A DNA stretch of 64,000 nucleotides from contig CAJCHZ010000092.1 in the NCBI GenBank assembly GCA_903970165.1, positions 1-64,000 on the forward strand. The letters are read 5' to 3'. The translations under genes and the position numbers were made by a program. The notes under the pieces were generated by a model. That model saw nothing but the letters and a program-made list of their open reading frames with translations, did not search any database and had not been told where the DNA came from. This document shows, in pieces, positions 26,998 to 35,203 of the stretch. How positions within the stretch are numbered: the first letter of the stretch is position 1; every line of letters starts with the position of its first letter. The stretch is from Betaproteobacteria bacterium (lineage in GTDB: Bacteria; Acidobacteriota; Terriglobia; Acidiferrales; UBA7541).

Positions 26998-28563
26998 CTA
27001 CTGCTTCGCCGCCCCGTCAATGAAGTTGGCGATGTTGGTCTTGAGTTTGGCGAGATCTTCGTCGTGCAGGTACATCATGTGGCCCGCGTCGTAGTATTGC
27101 AGGTGAATATTTTTCTGCAGCTTCTCCGGCAAGCCGAGATGCTCCATGGTGAACTCCGTGGCGTAAAAAGGTGTCGCCAGGTCGTAATAGCCATTTTCCA
27201 CTTCGATTTGCAGATGCGGATTTGTCAGCATGGCCTGGACCAGATCACCTTCCACATTTGGTGAACCGGGAAAGCCGAAATTCTCTCCGCTGCGGTGCTT
27301 CCAATCCCAGTTGCCGTTGGCATCGTCGGAGGCGGTGTGGTAGACCTTGTCCTGTCCGAATTTCAGATCTTCGCGCACATAGGTATTGAATGCGGCCGTA
27401 AACGGTCCGGTGATGGAAGTATCCTGCGGATCGTATTCCGCGAATTCCCCAAGCAAATCGTAGCTGGCGCCAGAGAAGCGCGCGTCAAGGCGTCCGGTGG
27501 TCAGCCCACGGCTGCGCTGCAGCTCTTTCATGAATTGCGGAAGATTGACGCGCAGATCCGCTTTGCTGAGATAGTCTTCGCTCAAGCCGGTGTAGCGCGC
27601 TAACATTTTGGCGATTTCCGCCTTTTCGGATGCGCCTAGCCTGGAACCCTTCATCAGCGCATCGAGATATTGCGTCTGTGCAAAATGACGCGCTTCCTCA
27701 AGGAACGCGGGCAGATTATCGGGGCGGTTTGCCAGCACCCTGTGGTACCAAGCTGTGGCCGCATAGCTCGGAAGGTAGAAAACGTATGGCATGTCGTCAC
27801 CGGCATTAAACGATATGGTGCCGAGATCGAGCACGGAAGAAATGAGCACAATTCCGTTGAAATACATGCCATCGTGCGATTGCAAATAGTTGGAAAGAGC
27901 GGCCGAGCGGAACGTCCCGTAACTTTCGCCAATCAAAAATTTCGGCGAATTCCATCGGTTGTTGCGGCTGATGTAGGTATTGACGAACTGCGCCAGCGAC
28001 TTCACGTCCTGGTCCACGCCCCAGAAATCCTTGTCGGCGGCTTTGCCCACGGCGTGGCTGAAGCCCGTACCCACGGGGTCAACGAAAACCAGGTCCGTTT
28101 TGTCCAGAAGGCAATTCGCGTTGTCGGCCAACTTGTAAGGCGCGGGAGGAGTTGCTTCGGCGTTCACGGTGGCAACGCGCTTCGGCGAGAACGAGCCCAT
28201 GTGCAGCCACACGGACGAGGAGCCGGGGCCGCCGTTGTAAACGAAAGCAATGGGGCGCGCGCTCGTATCCTTCACGTCGCTGCGCGTGTAGGCTGTCGAG
28301 TAGATGAGCGCGGTGGGCTCGTCTTTTTCGTTTTTGATGAGAATCGTGCCGGCGGTGGCCTTGTACGGAATCGTTTGCGAACCGATTTTGATGGAGTGAT
28401 CGGTTACCGAAGATTCTTCTTTGGGCGCGGGCGGAGTCGCGGCATCTGCCGGCTTGTCTGCGGGTTTGTCGGCAGGTTTATCCTGCGCTTGCGCGCAAAA
28501 CGGCAATGCAGCGGCGGACATCGCCAAAGTCAGGCCCACTTTGATCCACTTCGCACTCGTCAT
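26998..28563 (-). CDS. Exported S10 family serine carboxypeptidase
   Basis: 521 aa, start at ATG 28563 with GGGAGAG; the preceding in-frame codons lack a signal peptide. Signal peptide MTSAKWIKVGLTLAMSAAALPFCAQAQ is followed by a KPAD tetrapeptide repeated three times. Family S10 motifs: NGGPGSSSVW (111-120), the nucleophile in IGESYGTFR (Ser214), a catalytic Asp in YYDLATPFYATE and the His in YDAGHMMYLH. Removes C-terminal residues from peptides in the periplasm. The KPAD repeat is probably a flexible linker. Confidence 0.93.
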   Translation of the reverse strand: MTSAKWIKVGLTLAMSAAALPFCAQAQDKPADKPADKPADAATPPAPKEESSVTDHSIKIGSQTIPYKATAGTILIKNEKDEPTALIYSTAYTRSDVKDTSARPIAFVYNGGPGSSSVWLHMGSFSPKRVATVNAEATPPAPYKLADNANCLLDKTDLVFVDPVGTGFSHAVGKAADKDFWGVDQDVKSLAQFVNTYISRNNRWNSPKFLIGESYGTFRSAALSNYLQSHDGMYFNGIVLISSVLDLGTISFNAGDDMPYVFYLPSYAATAWYHRVLANRPDNLPAFLEEARHFAQTQYLDALMKGSRLGASEKAEIAKMLARYTGLSEDYLSKADLRVNLPQFMKELQRSRGLTTGRLDARFSGASYDLLGEFAEYDPQDTSITGPFTAAFNTYVREDLKFGQDKVYHTASDDANGNWDWKHRSGENFGFPGSPNVEGDLVQAMLTNPHLQIEVENGYYDLATPFYATEFTMEHLGLPEKLQKNIHLQYYDAGHMMYLHDEDLAKLKTNIANFIDGAAKQ

Positions 28564-28670
28564 CGTGACTCTCCCTCTGCAGGCTGGAATTGTTAAGCTT
28601 CTCGAAAACATGGACCTCTCTAGAACGTGGAATTGTACAGCTTCTGTTGCAGGCGCGCTCTCAGCGCGAG

Positions 28671-29345
28671 TTATCCCTTGTGAGTAAGACGAAGTTGAAG
28701 CGCAAATGTTTCATCTGCTTTTGCGGATTCGAGTGACACAGCGCTCAAATCGTCCGCAACCCAATTCGCCCCTGCGCTTAAAAGCTCCGCATCCGTAGAC
28801 GTTGTGCGCAAGCCGAGCACGCGCGCGCCAGCCGCTTTGCCCGATCGCACTCCGGAAGCTGCGTCTTCCGCCACGATGCATTCCGCTGCTGGAATGTGCA
28901 GGACTTCCGCGCCTTTCAGATAAGGATCCGGAAACGGCTTGCCGCGCGGCAGATCGGTTGCGGTAACAAGATGTTTCGGTACCGGCAATCCAGACGCGCG
29001 CAAACGCACCACAGCAAGCGCCCGTGTCGCCGACGTTACCACCGTCCAGCGCGTCTCCGGAATTGCCTGCAACAGTGCCAATGCTCCCGGCAGTGCCACA
29101 ACATCCGCGATGTCTTCAATCTCGCGCCGCTCGACCTCGCGGTTCTCGGCATCATGATTGCCACGCGGAAGCAATTCCTGAATCGTGGCCAGGCTCGGAC
29201 GCCCATGCGCCCGGCGCACCACTTCTTCAGGAACCAGCCCGTGCTCCATCGCCCACCAGGTCCACACCCGCGCCACAGCAGGCGTCGAATCGACAAGCAC
29301 GCCATCCATATCGAACAGCATCGCACTGCATTGAAGCATGGTCAT
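28671..29345 (-). CDS. HAD-superfamily sugar-phosphate phosphatase
   Basis: 224 aa. HAD motif I AMLFDMDGVLVDS, motif II TSATRALA, motif III lysine in LPRGKPFPDPYLKGA and motif IV CIVAEDAASGVRSGKAAG. The alpha-helical cap after motif I and PFPDPYL place it with subfamily IA phosphatases of the beta-phosphoglucomutase/GPP type, which act on small sugar phosphates. It lies 107 bp upstream of the S10 gene in the same direction. ATG 29345 and ATG 29339 are both possible starts. Confidence 0.88.
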   Translation of the reverse strand: MTMLQCSAMLFDMDGVLVDSTPAVARVWTWWAMEHGLVPEEVVRRAHGRPSLATIQELLPRGNHDAENREVERREIEDIADVVALPGALALLQAIPETRWTVVTSATRALAVVRLRASGLPVPKHLVTATDLPRGKPFPDPYLKGAEVLHIPAAECIVAEDAASGVRSGKAAGARVLGLRTTSTDAELLSAGANWVADDLSAVSLESAKADETFALQLRLTHKG

Positions 29346-29489
29346 AACAAAAAGGAATCGCCTCGCATGAAATACGTCATCACAAAGGACATCTAGACTA
29401 CTGAACTCCCGAAGAAGAGGGAAGGCTCGCGACGGCCAACGGTCAACGGAATCATTGCCGTGCGCGTGAACGTAAGCCTCCGCCTCATT

Positions 29490-29520
29490 GGACTAACTTG
29501 ACTTAGTCCACTAACTTAGT
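29490..29520 (+). promoter_or_regulatory. Twin palindromic operator and promoter of the toxin-antitoxin operon
   Basis: GGACTAACTTGACTTAGTCC (29490-29509, 7 bp arms) is followed directly by ACTAACTTAGT (29510-29520, 5 bp arms with a 1 bp centre). Both share the ACTAA/TTAGT half-site. A promoter with TTGACT (29498-29503) and TACTCT (29522-29527), 18 bp apart, is covered by them, so binding of the antitoxin would block transcription. The antitoxin ATG is 13 bases further on. Confidence 0.65.
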
Positions 29521-29533
29521 CTACTCTTAAACC

Positions 29534-29794
29534 ATGAAATCGGTGAACACCCACGAAGCCAAAACGCAGTTCTCACGCCTTCTTCGCCGCGTCGCCTCCG
29601 GAGAAGAAATCACCATCGCCAATCGCGGCGTCCCGGTCGCTCGCCTGGTCCCGGTAGAGGCGAAGAAGCCAAGGAGAAAACTCGGAATCTTCGGCGATCA
29701 GATCAAGATTTCTGACGATTTTGACGCTCCCCTGCCGGCCGAGATTTTGGCCGCATTTGAGGGACGTCCACATCGCGCAAAAAAGAAATCATGA
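29534..29794 (+). CDS. Phd/YefM-family antitoxin
   Basis: 86 aa. MKSVNTHEAKTQFSRLLRRVASGEEITIANRGVPVARLVP is the Phd/YefM N-terminal fold: DNA-binding and dimerisation. The C-terminal tail (about 50-86) should wrap around the toxin. Its stop overlaps the toxin start by ATGA, so the two are translationally coupled. It likely represses its own promoter through the palindromes just upstream. Confidence 0.92.
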   Translation: MKSVNTHEAKTQFSRLLRRVASGEEITIANRGVPVARLVPVEAKKPRRKLGIFGDQIKISDDFDAPLPAEILAAFEGRPHRAKKKS

Positions 29795-30189
29795 AGAAAT
29801 ATCTTCTGGATACCAGCGTATTGATCCACAGTCTCATTTCTCGTCCCAATCTCAACGACCAGGCTCTCGGTGTGCTTGCGGACCAGTCGTCGGACCTCTA
29901 TCTGTCCGCGGTAAGTCCTTGGGAAATTACCATCAAGACTGGCCTTGGAAGGCTGGTCCTTCCTGGTAGGCCTGCTCAAATTCTGACCCGAGCGATGACA
30001 GAACTCTCTCTCCGTTCGCTGGACATTACTTATGTTCACGCGCTTGCGATAGAAGAATTGCCTTATCACCACGGCGACCCGTTCGATCGCATGTTGATCG
30101 CGCAAGCGCGCTCCGAGGACATGGTTTTGCTCACCGCGGATCGCATTTTCCGAAAATATGACGTGGACCAGATTTTTTGCGGGAAGTAA
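29791..30189 (+). CDS. PIN-domain toxin (VapC-type ribonuclease)
   Basis: 132 aa. PIN-domain acidic residues are in place: LLDTSVLIHSL (first Asp), a Glu in VSPWEITIKTGLGRL, and HGDPFDRMLIAQA with LTADRIFRKYDV for the last Asp residues. VapC toxins cut tRNA or rRNA. This subgroup (COG3744, paired with Phd-type antitoxins) fits the upstream gene. Confidence 0.92.
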   Translation: MKKYLLDTSVLIHSLISRPNLNDQALGVLADQSSDLYLSAVSPWEITIKTGLGRLVLPGRPAQILTRAMTELSLRSLDITYVHALAIEELPYHHGDPFDRMLIAQARSEDMVLLTADRIFRKYDVDQIFCGK

Positions 30190-30206
30190 AGATCGTCAGC
30201 GAGTGA

Positions 30207-30241
30207 AGACATGGGCTACCACTCAGCGGTAGCCCACGTCT
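30207..30241. repeat. REP-like palindrome between convergent genes
   Basis: A 14 bp stem (30207-30220 with 30228-30241), arms ending TGGGCTACC/GGTAGCCCA with a single A-C mismatch and a 7 nt loop, 18 bases after the PIN toxin stop. There is no T-run, so a simple intrinsic terminator is unlikely. The form resembles other perfect palindromes at 50473, 51276 and 52065. Confidence 0.55.
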
Positions 30242-30374
30242 TGCAACAACGGAATTGCTTTTGACCAACTTGAGTCGCCCGCGAAAGCCCCGTGAACAAG
30301 CACAACGTTCTTGAGGAAAGCTGTCACAAAATTCCTACCGCAGTGGCCCGCAATGCTCTCTGACTTCCGTGCGA

Positions 30375-31220
30375 TTAAGACGACGCTGCCGTCGCAGCAC
30401 CCTTGAAGAACGCCAGCAGATCAGAGTTGATCTGATCCGCGTTTGTGGTCGGCATGCCATGCGGGAAACCCTTGTAAGTTTTCAAGACCGCGCCCTTCAC
30501 TAACTTGGCGGACAGCGGGCCGGAGTCGGCATAGGGCACGATCTGGTCATCGTCGCCATGCATTACCAGTGTTGGCACCGAAAACTTCTTAAGATCCTCG
30601 GTAAAGTCAGTCTGAGAGAAAGCCACAATACCGTCATAATGGGCCTTAATTCCTCCCATCATGCCCTGCCGCCACCAATTTTCAATAACACCCTGGGATG
30701 CCTTGGCGCCTGGGCGGTTGTAACCGTAGAAAGGTCCGCTCGCAAGATCGAGATAAAATTGTGCCCGGTTGGAGGCAACTTGTGCCTGAAAGCCGTCGAA
30801 TACTTCTTTAGGTAAACCGCCGGGATTCGCCGGTGTTTTTACCATCAAGGGTGGCACGGAGCTGATCAGCACGGCCTTCGCGACGCGACTTTCACCGTGG
30901 CGCGCGATGTACCGTGTAACCTCACCGCCCCCGGTGGAGTGGCCAACGTGGATGGCACTCTTCAAATCGAGATGCGCCGTGAGTGCTGCGAGGTCATCGG
31001 CGTAGTGATCCATATCGTGTCCGTCCGCGGTTTGGCTCGATCGCCCGTGGCCTCTCCGGTCATGGGCAATGACCCGATAGCCGCGCTTTAAGAAAAACAT
31101 CATTTGGGCGTCCCAGTCGTCGGCCGATAGAGGCCAGCCGTGCGAGAAAACAATGGGCTGGCCTGATCCCCAGTCCTTGTAATAAATCTCCGTGCCGTCT
31201 TTTACCGTGATTGTGCTCAT
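30375..31220 (-). CDS. Alpha/beta hydrolase of the non-heme chloroperoxidase/arylesterase type
   Basis: 281 aa, ATG 31220 with GAGAGGAAG. Catalytic triad: Ser95 in [10 protein letters not shown], an Asp in [10 protein letters not shown] (about 225) and His254 in GFPHGMP. The oxyanion motif [12 protein letters not shown] is at 25-36. This is the cofactor-free haloperoxidase/esterase group; in vivo such enzymes act as esterases or perhydrolases. Confidence 0.92.
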   Translation of the reverse strand: MSTITVKDGTEIYYKDWGSGQPIVFSHGWPLSADDWDAQMMFFLKRGYRVIAHDRRGHGRSSQTADGHDMDHYADDLAALTAHLDLKSAIHVGHSTGGGEVTRYIARHGESRVAKAVLISSVPPLMVKTPANPGGLPKEVFDGFQAQVASNRAQFYLDLASGPFYGYNRPGAKASQGVIENWWRQGMMGGIKAHYDGIVAFSQTDFTEDLKKFSVPTLVMHGDDDQIVPYADSGPLSAKLVKGAVLKTYKGFPHGMPTTNADQINSDLLAFFKGAATAASS

Positions 31221-31644
31221 GTATTCTTCCTCTCTTGTTTGCCCACGACTTAGCCACTGTCGCGCTTTGCGGCGACTACATCGCTACGCAATCTCTTTCG
31301 ATGTCGGGCCAACCGTTCCTATCCGCAAAGGCTTGGATGAACTGAGTAGGGTGGTTGATGTCATTATTTTAAAATGTTTCCAGTTGGGCTCGATTCCTCG
31401 CCAGCTTTCATCGGGAATGGCTCGGGGCAGAAAAGCTTCCGTTAATCTGGCGACCAGCCGAGCCATTTTCGATAAGGAGGCAAGGAGGAAGGCGCTGCCG
31501 CTTGCGGCAGATGCGGAACTATGGGGAGTGAATCTACTTTCGCGTACGCAGGTCGCGTGGAAGCATGACTCGCGCAGCCTGCAAACGATTTTGCGTACAG
31601 TTAGCGCTCAGTTCTTGGTCCTGAGATGTGAAATCGCTGAAATG
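31221..31644. other. Spacer with no recognised gene
   Basis: About 420 bp between the alpha/beta hydrolase start and the tRNA-His fragments. An open plus-strand frame crosses part of it (from about 31418, MARGRKASVNLATSRAIF) but has no recognised domain and runs into the tRNA fragment, so I do not call it a gene. It may be worn integrated DNA. Confidence 0.4.
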
Positions 31645-31691
31645 GGGGTGGGAGACGGGGCTTGAACCCGCGACATTCGGTGCCACAGACC
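31645..31691 (-). repeat. tRNA-His 3'-half duplicate, nearly exact (candidate att site)
   Basis: Forty-six of 47 bases match positions 32885-32931 of the intact tRNA-His, covering acceptor 3' strand, T-arm and anticodon loop. The match stops abruptly just past the anticodon loop, with no 5' half of the tRNA. Confidence 0.85.
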
Positions 31692-31716
31692 ACCCGCAAA
31701 TGTACTCAATCAGGTT

Positions 31717-31763
31717 GGTGTGGGAGACAGGTTTGAACCTGCAACATCGGTTGCCACAGGTCC
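31717..31763 (-). repeat. tRNA-His 3'-half duplicate, diverged (candidate att site)
   Basis: About 80% like the same part of the tRNA, yet the T-stem changes are paired (GCAGG with CCTGT) and a CCA end is encoded (CTCCCAC-A-CCA), so it looks like the 3' half of a different functional tRNA-His brought in by an element. It begins right after the methyltransferase stop codon. Confidence 0.7.
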
Positions 31764-31764
31764 T

Positions 31765-32424
31765 TCAGGCCGCCGAGCCGCCAATTCGTGCGAGCACAAC
31801 GTCGTTGTGCATCTTTCCTTGTAAAGCAAAATATACGAACTCGAAATTGTGTGATACGCAGAACTCATTCACCGCCTCGACTACGCCGTATTTTACAAAT
31901 TCTGATGCGGCAAAAAAGATATAGTCGTTGAGAGCCAACAGTCCCTTTGGCTTCAGCTTTGGAAGGACCGCTTCGAGGTCGCGCTTCACGCCCTCATACG
32001 AGTGGTTCCCGTCGACATAGACCCAATCGAGATATTCGTCCGGTAATGCGCTTAACATCGAGACGGAATCGCCCAGATGCGTTTCTACTATTCCCTGAGC
32101 CATTTGCGGCGCAAATTTCATCCTGGCATTTTCAACGGCCGCGGGACAAATATCGATGAGATGAAGTTTTGCGGGAGATGTGCTTGACAGGATCTTTTCC
32201 GAGAACAGCGATTTATCGATACCAATCTCGGCGCAAACGGATTGTGACGGTAAGTGCTCTAGCATGACGTCCCGATTCTCAAACAGCTTGCAGGAACGAA
32301 CGTGTTTGCCTTCGAGTGGCGGTGCTGCGGGCCACAGCTTTGCACGTTGCGGGATGGTGCGATAGGGGATGGACATAAGCTTCAGCCTTCGAGTGACCCT
32401 GCCCAGGATTGAACCCAATCGCAT
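31765..32424 (-). CDS. Class I SAM-dependent methyltransferase in a tRNA-associated insert
   Basis: About 219 aa from ATG 32424 (GGGG six bases upstream); the frame is open to 32682, but the upstream part has no family-like sequence. Motif I SVCAEIGIDKSLFSEKIL, LHLIDICPAA as the acidic strand, THLGDSVSMLSALP, and WVYVDGNHSYEGVKRDLEAVLPKLKPKGLLALNDYIF are typical of Methyltransf_24-like enzymes. Its substrate is unknown. It lies between the intact tRNA-His and two copies of the tRNA 3' half, so it is probably horizontally acquired cargo. Confidence 0.75.
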   Translation of the reverse strand: MRLGSILGRVTRRLKLMSIPYRTIPQRAKLWPAAPPLEGKHVRSCKLFENRDVMLEHLPSQSVCAEIGIDKSLFSEKILSSTSPAKLHLIDICPAAVENARMKFAPQMAQGIVETHLGDSVSMLSALPDEYLDWVYVDGNHSYEGVKRDLEAVLPKLKPKGLLALNDYIFFAASEFVKYGVVEAVNEFCVSHNFEFVYFALQGKMHNDVVLARIGGSAA

Positions 32425-32883
32425 CGCTGACCCCGCTTCGAATCTAGATGCAGCACGCAAAATGCCAAACAGTTGAACCGATGTTAAGATTCTTATTTTC
32501 AAACCATTGTGCGATGTCGAGTAACGTCTGACGTTGCTCGGCCCTGTACAGTTCTCGAAAAGCAGTCCAGTTGTCGGATTCTGAGGGCGATTGAGCAGAG
32601 CGCAGCATTTTAAATCCGAGCTCGCCGGCAAGTGAATCATGGCTTGCGCTACAGCTGAGCGACTCGGAGGTGTCCGCATCATTTTGTCATCTTTGCCAGT
32701 TTGATCGCTTTGGTACGTACGGAGCCGGGGAATAGGACGCCCGAATGATACGAACAGTGGAAAGCAAGTTCATCGTTGAATGGGCCGGCCTTCCTAAACG
32801 GCGCCGTCAATAAGAGAGCAGGGCTTGAGGAAGCACAATTCGGGCGCCGATGTCTTAAATCACCAGATAAGCGTTGGAGAAGT

Positions 32884-32960
32884 TGGGGTGGGAGACGGGG
32901 ATTGAACCCGCGACATTCGGTGCCACAGACCGACGCTCTACCAGCTGAGCTACTCCCACC
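32884..32960 (-). tRNA. tRNA-His (GTG)
   Basis: Cloverleaf reading from 32960 down: G-1, acceptor GTGGGAG paired with CTCCCAC, D-arm GCTC-AGCTGGTA-GAGC, anticodon stem TCGGT/ACCGA with loop CTGTGGC (anticodon GTG), T-arm GCGGG-TTCAATC-CCCGT, discriminator C, and an encoded CCA (32886-32884). The extra G-1 opposite C73 is the identity mark of tRNA-His. Its 3' half is repeated twice downstream (31645 and 31717). Confidence 0.96.
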
Positions 32961-33433
32961 GCACGCTGACAGTTTACGCTAGTTCTTTCGCCCGGAAAAG
33001 TGGCAGCAAGATTGGCCAAGATTGGCTCCCACCGTGCCAGTGGATCGTCCGGCGCTTGAAAAGCTCCAATCCGCCCATTCTACAAGTGACCCACCCCTGA
33101 CAATCTGACTTAATGCCAGAAAAACCGTAGCCCAGCCTCCCTTCCAGGCATCGAAATCTTGGCTCTCTCCGTAAGCCGCCGAAATGGCTCGCGGGGATTG
33201 CCAGAAACGGGTCGAAACGCTTACAGTACGCTATACAAATTCACCCCAGGCCTGAAGAACACCTGTTCAGCTTCAGTTCTCCGTGGTTGCTGGGAGCGGC
33301 CTTCGCTGAGTATTTGTATTTGACGCGATGCCTCTTGCTCTGCAAGATGCCGGGTGAATTTGATAGACGAGTCTGGTAGATGAGGTTTCCAGGTTTGGAC
33401 AGAACCGGCTGCGAGCGCGAACCAGAGGCACGC
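32961..33433. other. 473 bp spacer before the anti-sigma kinase gene
   Basis: No convincing gene, repeat or RNA. It presumably holds the tRNA-His promoter (minus strand) and the promoter of the kinase-STAS-Mla operon, but no boxes near consensus were found. Confidence 0.4.
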
Positions 33434-33955
33434 ATGAATACCTCTCCACCATCACAGTCTCCCGAGACGAAAGATGGCAGTGGCGACGTAAGCCGCAAGC
33501 TGCTGTTGCGGCTGGAAATGCAAAGCGATCCGACAATACTCTGCGCGATTCGCGGCGCGGTGGAGCGACTAACGGAATCCTTCGGATTCACTCCTGAGGA
33601 AAGCAGAGCAATAACCCTCGCCGTGGATGAAGCGCTCACCAATATCATTCGGCATGCCTACCATGGCCGCCCGGACCAGCCAATTGAGTTGTATTTCCAC
33701 TCGCTAAAGCGAGCCGCCAATGGGGCCGGCGAAAAGGCTGCACAGGGACTGGAATTCGTCCTGTGCGACCGCGGACCCGCTATCGAAGAGAGCAAGCTCT
33801 GCGGTCGGGCTTTGGACGACGTGAAGCCGGGGGGACTCGGGCTGCACTTTATTAAGGAAAGCATGGACGTTGTTGAGTACAAACGCGCCGATGAGATCAA
33901 TCATCTCCGCTTGGTCAAATACGTCAGCACGTCGAAGCAGGAAGTGAACTCGTAA
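33434..33955 (+). CDS. RsbW/SpoIIAB-like anti-sigma factor serine kinase
   Basis: 173 aa from ATG 33434 (MNTSPPSQSPETKDG). GHKL-type ATPase with the N box LAVDEALTNIIRHAYHG and a G-box region FVLCDRGPAI followed by KPGGLGLHFIKESMDVVEY. These proteins either bind a sigma factor or phosphorylate a STAS partner. It is first in a plus-strand run, 21 bp before a STAS-domain gene and upstream of mlaEFD, so the natural partner is the next gene. No sigma factor is in the window. Confidence 0.9.
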   Translation: MNTSPPSQSPETKDGSGDVSRKLLLRLEMQSDPTILCAIRGAVERLTESFGFTPEESRAITLAVDEALTNIIRHAYHGRPDQPIELYFHSLKRAANGAGEKAAQGLEFVLCDRGPAIEESKLCGRALDDVKPGGLGLHFIKESMDVVEYKRADEINHLRLVKYVSTSKQEVNS

Positions 33956-33976
33956 TACGTTGTAAGGAGAAAACAA

Positions 33977-34309
33977 GTGCAGATTTCGAGCCGGGAAATG
34001 GATAAAGCCACAATCTTTGACGTAACAGGAGACATTGACCTGGCGAATTCGCCGGCCGTGCGAAAGGCGCTTTTGCGCGAAGTGCGGGAGAAGCGCACGC
34101 CGCGGGTGGTGATGAATTTGAGCAAAGTGCGCTACATAGACAGCTCTGGCGTGGCGTCACTCGTCGAAGGGCTCAAGGCTTCGCGGGACGTTGGCTCGCG
34201 CTTTATCCTCTTTGGATTGAGCACCTCGGCGCGCGAAGTGCTTCAGCTGTCGCGCCTGTTGAAAATTTTCGAGGTGTACGACAACGAAGAGCAGGCACTG
34301 GCAGCTTGA
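33977..34309 (+). CDS. STAS-domain anti-sigma factor antagonist (RsbV/SpoIIAA-like; possible MlaB role)
   Basis: 110 aa, GTG start with AAGGAGA seven bases upstream. The STAS fold is complete (FDVTGDIDLANSPAVRKAL, VVMNLSKVRYIDSSGVASLVEGLKAS). The phospho-acceptor motif DSSG is present with the expected serine at about 57. In E. coli the Mla permease-ATPase complex includes MlaB, a stand-alone STAS protein. This one lies 75 bp before mlaE, so it could be MlaB, an RsbV, or both. Confidence 0.92.
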   Translation: MQISSREMDKATIFDVTGDIDLANSPAVRKALLREVREKRTPRVVMNLSKVRYIDSSGVASLVEGLKASRDVGSRFILFGLSTSAREVLQLSRLLKIFEVYDNEEQALAA

Positions 34310-34384
34310 TCGGGCGAATTCAGGGTGGCGGATTTTTCCTGAGTACCAAAAATTGAGTTACAGGAAGACAGGTTACAGAAATTA

Positions 34385-35185
34385 ATGTTTGAATTTGTGT
34401 CACAAATCGGCGGAAGCGTCACGAATAGCCTGGCGTATGTGGGGGCGCTGGCGTCGCTCGGCGGGCGCGCCGCGTATTACACGTTTGTCGGGCCGTTCCG
34501 CGGCAAGCCGCTGCGCGTGCAGCGCGCCATTTCGCAGGCCATGGACGTAGGCGTGCGGGCGCTGCCGATTCTCTCGCTGATTACTTTTTTCATTGGATTG
34601 ATTCTCGCTCTGCAAGCCGCGTATGAGTTGCGGCGGTTTGGCGCGATGAGCTACGTGGCCACCGCGGTGGCGGTTTCCATGTCGCGCGAACTGGGCCCGC
34701 TTATCACCGCCATCGTGGTGATCGGGCGCTCGGGTTCGGCGTTTGCCGCGGAAATCGGCACCATGAAGGTGACCGAAGAGATAGATGCGCTGGAAACGAT
34801 GGCCATCAGCCCCATTCGTTTTTTGGTCACGCCGAAATTTCTCGCCATGATTGTGATGCTTCCGTGCCTGACGATCTGGGCCAACGCCATGGGCATTTTG
34901 GGCGGCTCTCTTTTCGGCGTCACGCAAGGCGAGTTCACCTTCCATCGTTACATCAATGCCTCGCTCGAGTCGCTCTTTCTCCGCGACATCATGACCGGGT
35001 TGGTCAAGAGCGTGATGTTTGGCATCACCATCACGGCGGTTGGATGCCAGGAAGGGCTCGCGACCGGAGCCGGCGCAGAGCAGGTCGGCCGCTCCACGAC
35101 CAGGGCGGTCGTCGTGTCGATCTTTCTTGTTGTGCTGGTGGATCTTGTTTTCACGGCGCTGTTCTTTTTCGTAAGCGGGTCGTAG
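34385..35185 (+). CDS. mlaE: MlaE-type ABC transporter permease
   Basis: 266 aa, five to six transmembrane segments. MlaE family marks: YELRRFGAMSYVATAVAVSMSRELGPLITAIVVIGRSGSAFAAEIGTMKVTEEIDALETM, with the conserved EIGTM and EIDAL stretches, and PIRFLVTPKFLA. The permease forms the inner-membrane core of an MCE lipid transporter that moves phospholipids between outer and inner membrane. The ribosome-binding site is weak. Followed by mlaF and mlaD. Confidence 0.94.
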   Translation: MFEFVSQIGGSVTNSLAYVGALASLGGRAAYYTFVGPFRGKPLRVQRAISQAMDVGVRALPILSLITFFIGLILALQAAYELRRFGAMSYVATAVAVSMSRELGPLITAIVVIGRSGSAFAAEIGTMKVTEEIDALETMAISPIRFLVTPKFLAMIVMLPCLTIWANAMGILGGSLFGVTQGEFTFHRYINASLESLFLRDIMTGLVKSVMFGITITAVGCQEGLATGAGAEQVGRSTTRAVVVSIFLVVLVDLVFTALFFFVSGS

Positions 35186-35203
35186 GATGCAGGGACATTT
35201 TTG

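Noticed and set aside
26998-28563. KPAD triplication as evidence of a novel repeat protein
   Set aside because: Three tetrapeptide units just after a signal peptide are an ordinary flexible linker.
31628-31924. Plus-strand frame containing GWETGLEPATFG
   Set aside because: This peptide is what the antisense of a tRNA 3' half encodes; it is a known kind of spurious ORF.
32395-32440. T-arm-like sequence (AGGATTGAACCC) suggesting another tRNA
   Set aside because: No acceptor, D-arm or anticodon arm can be formed around it.
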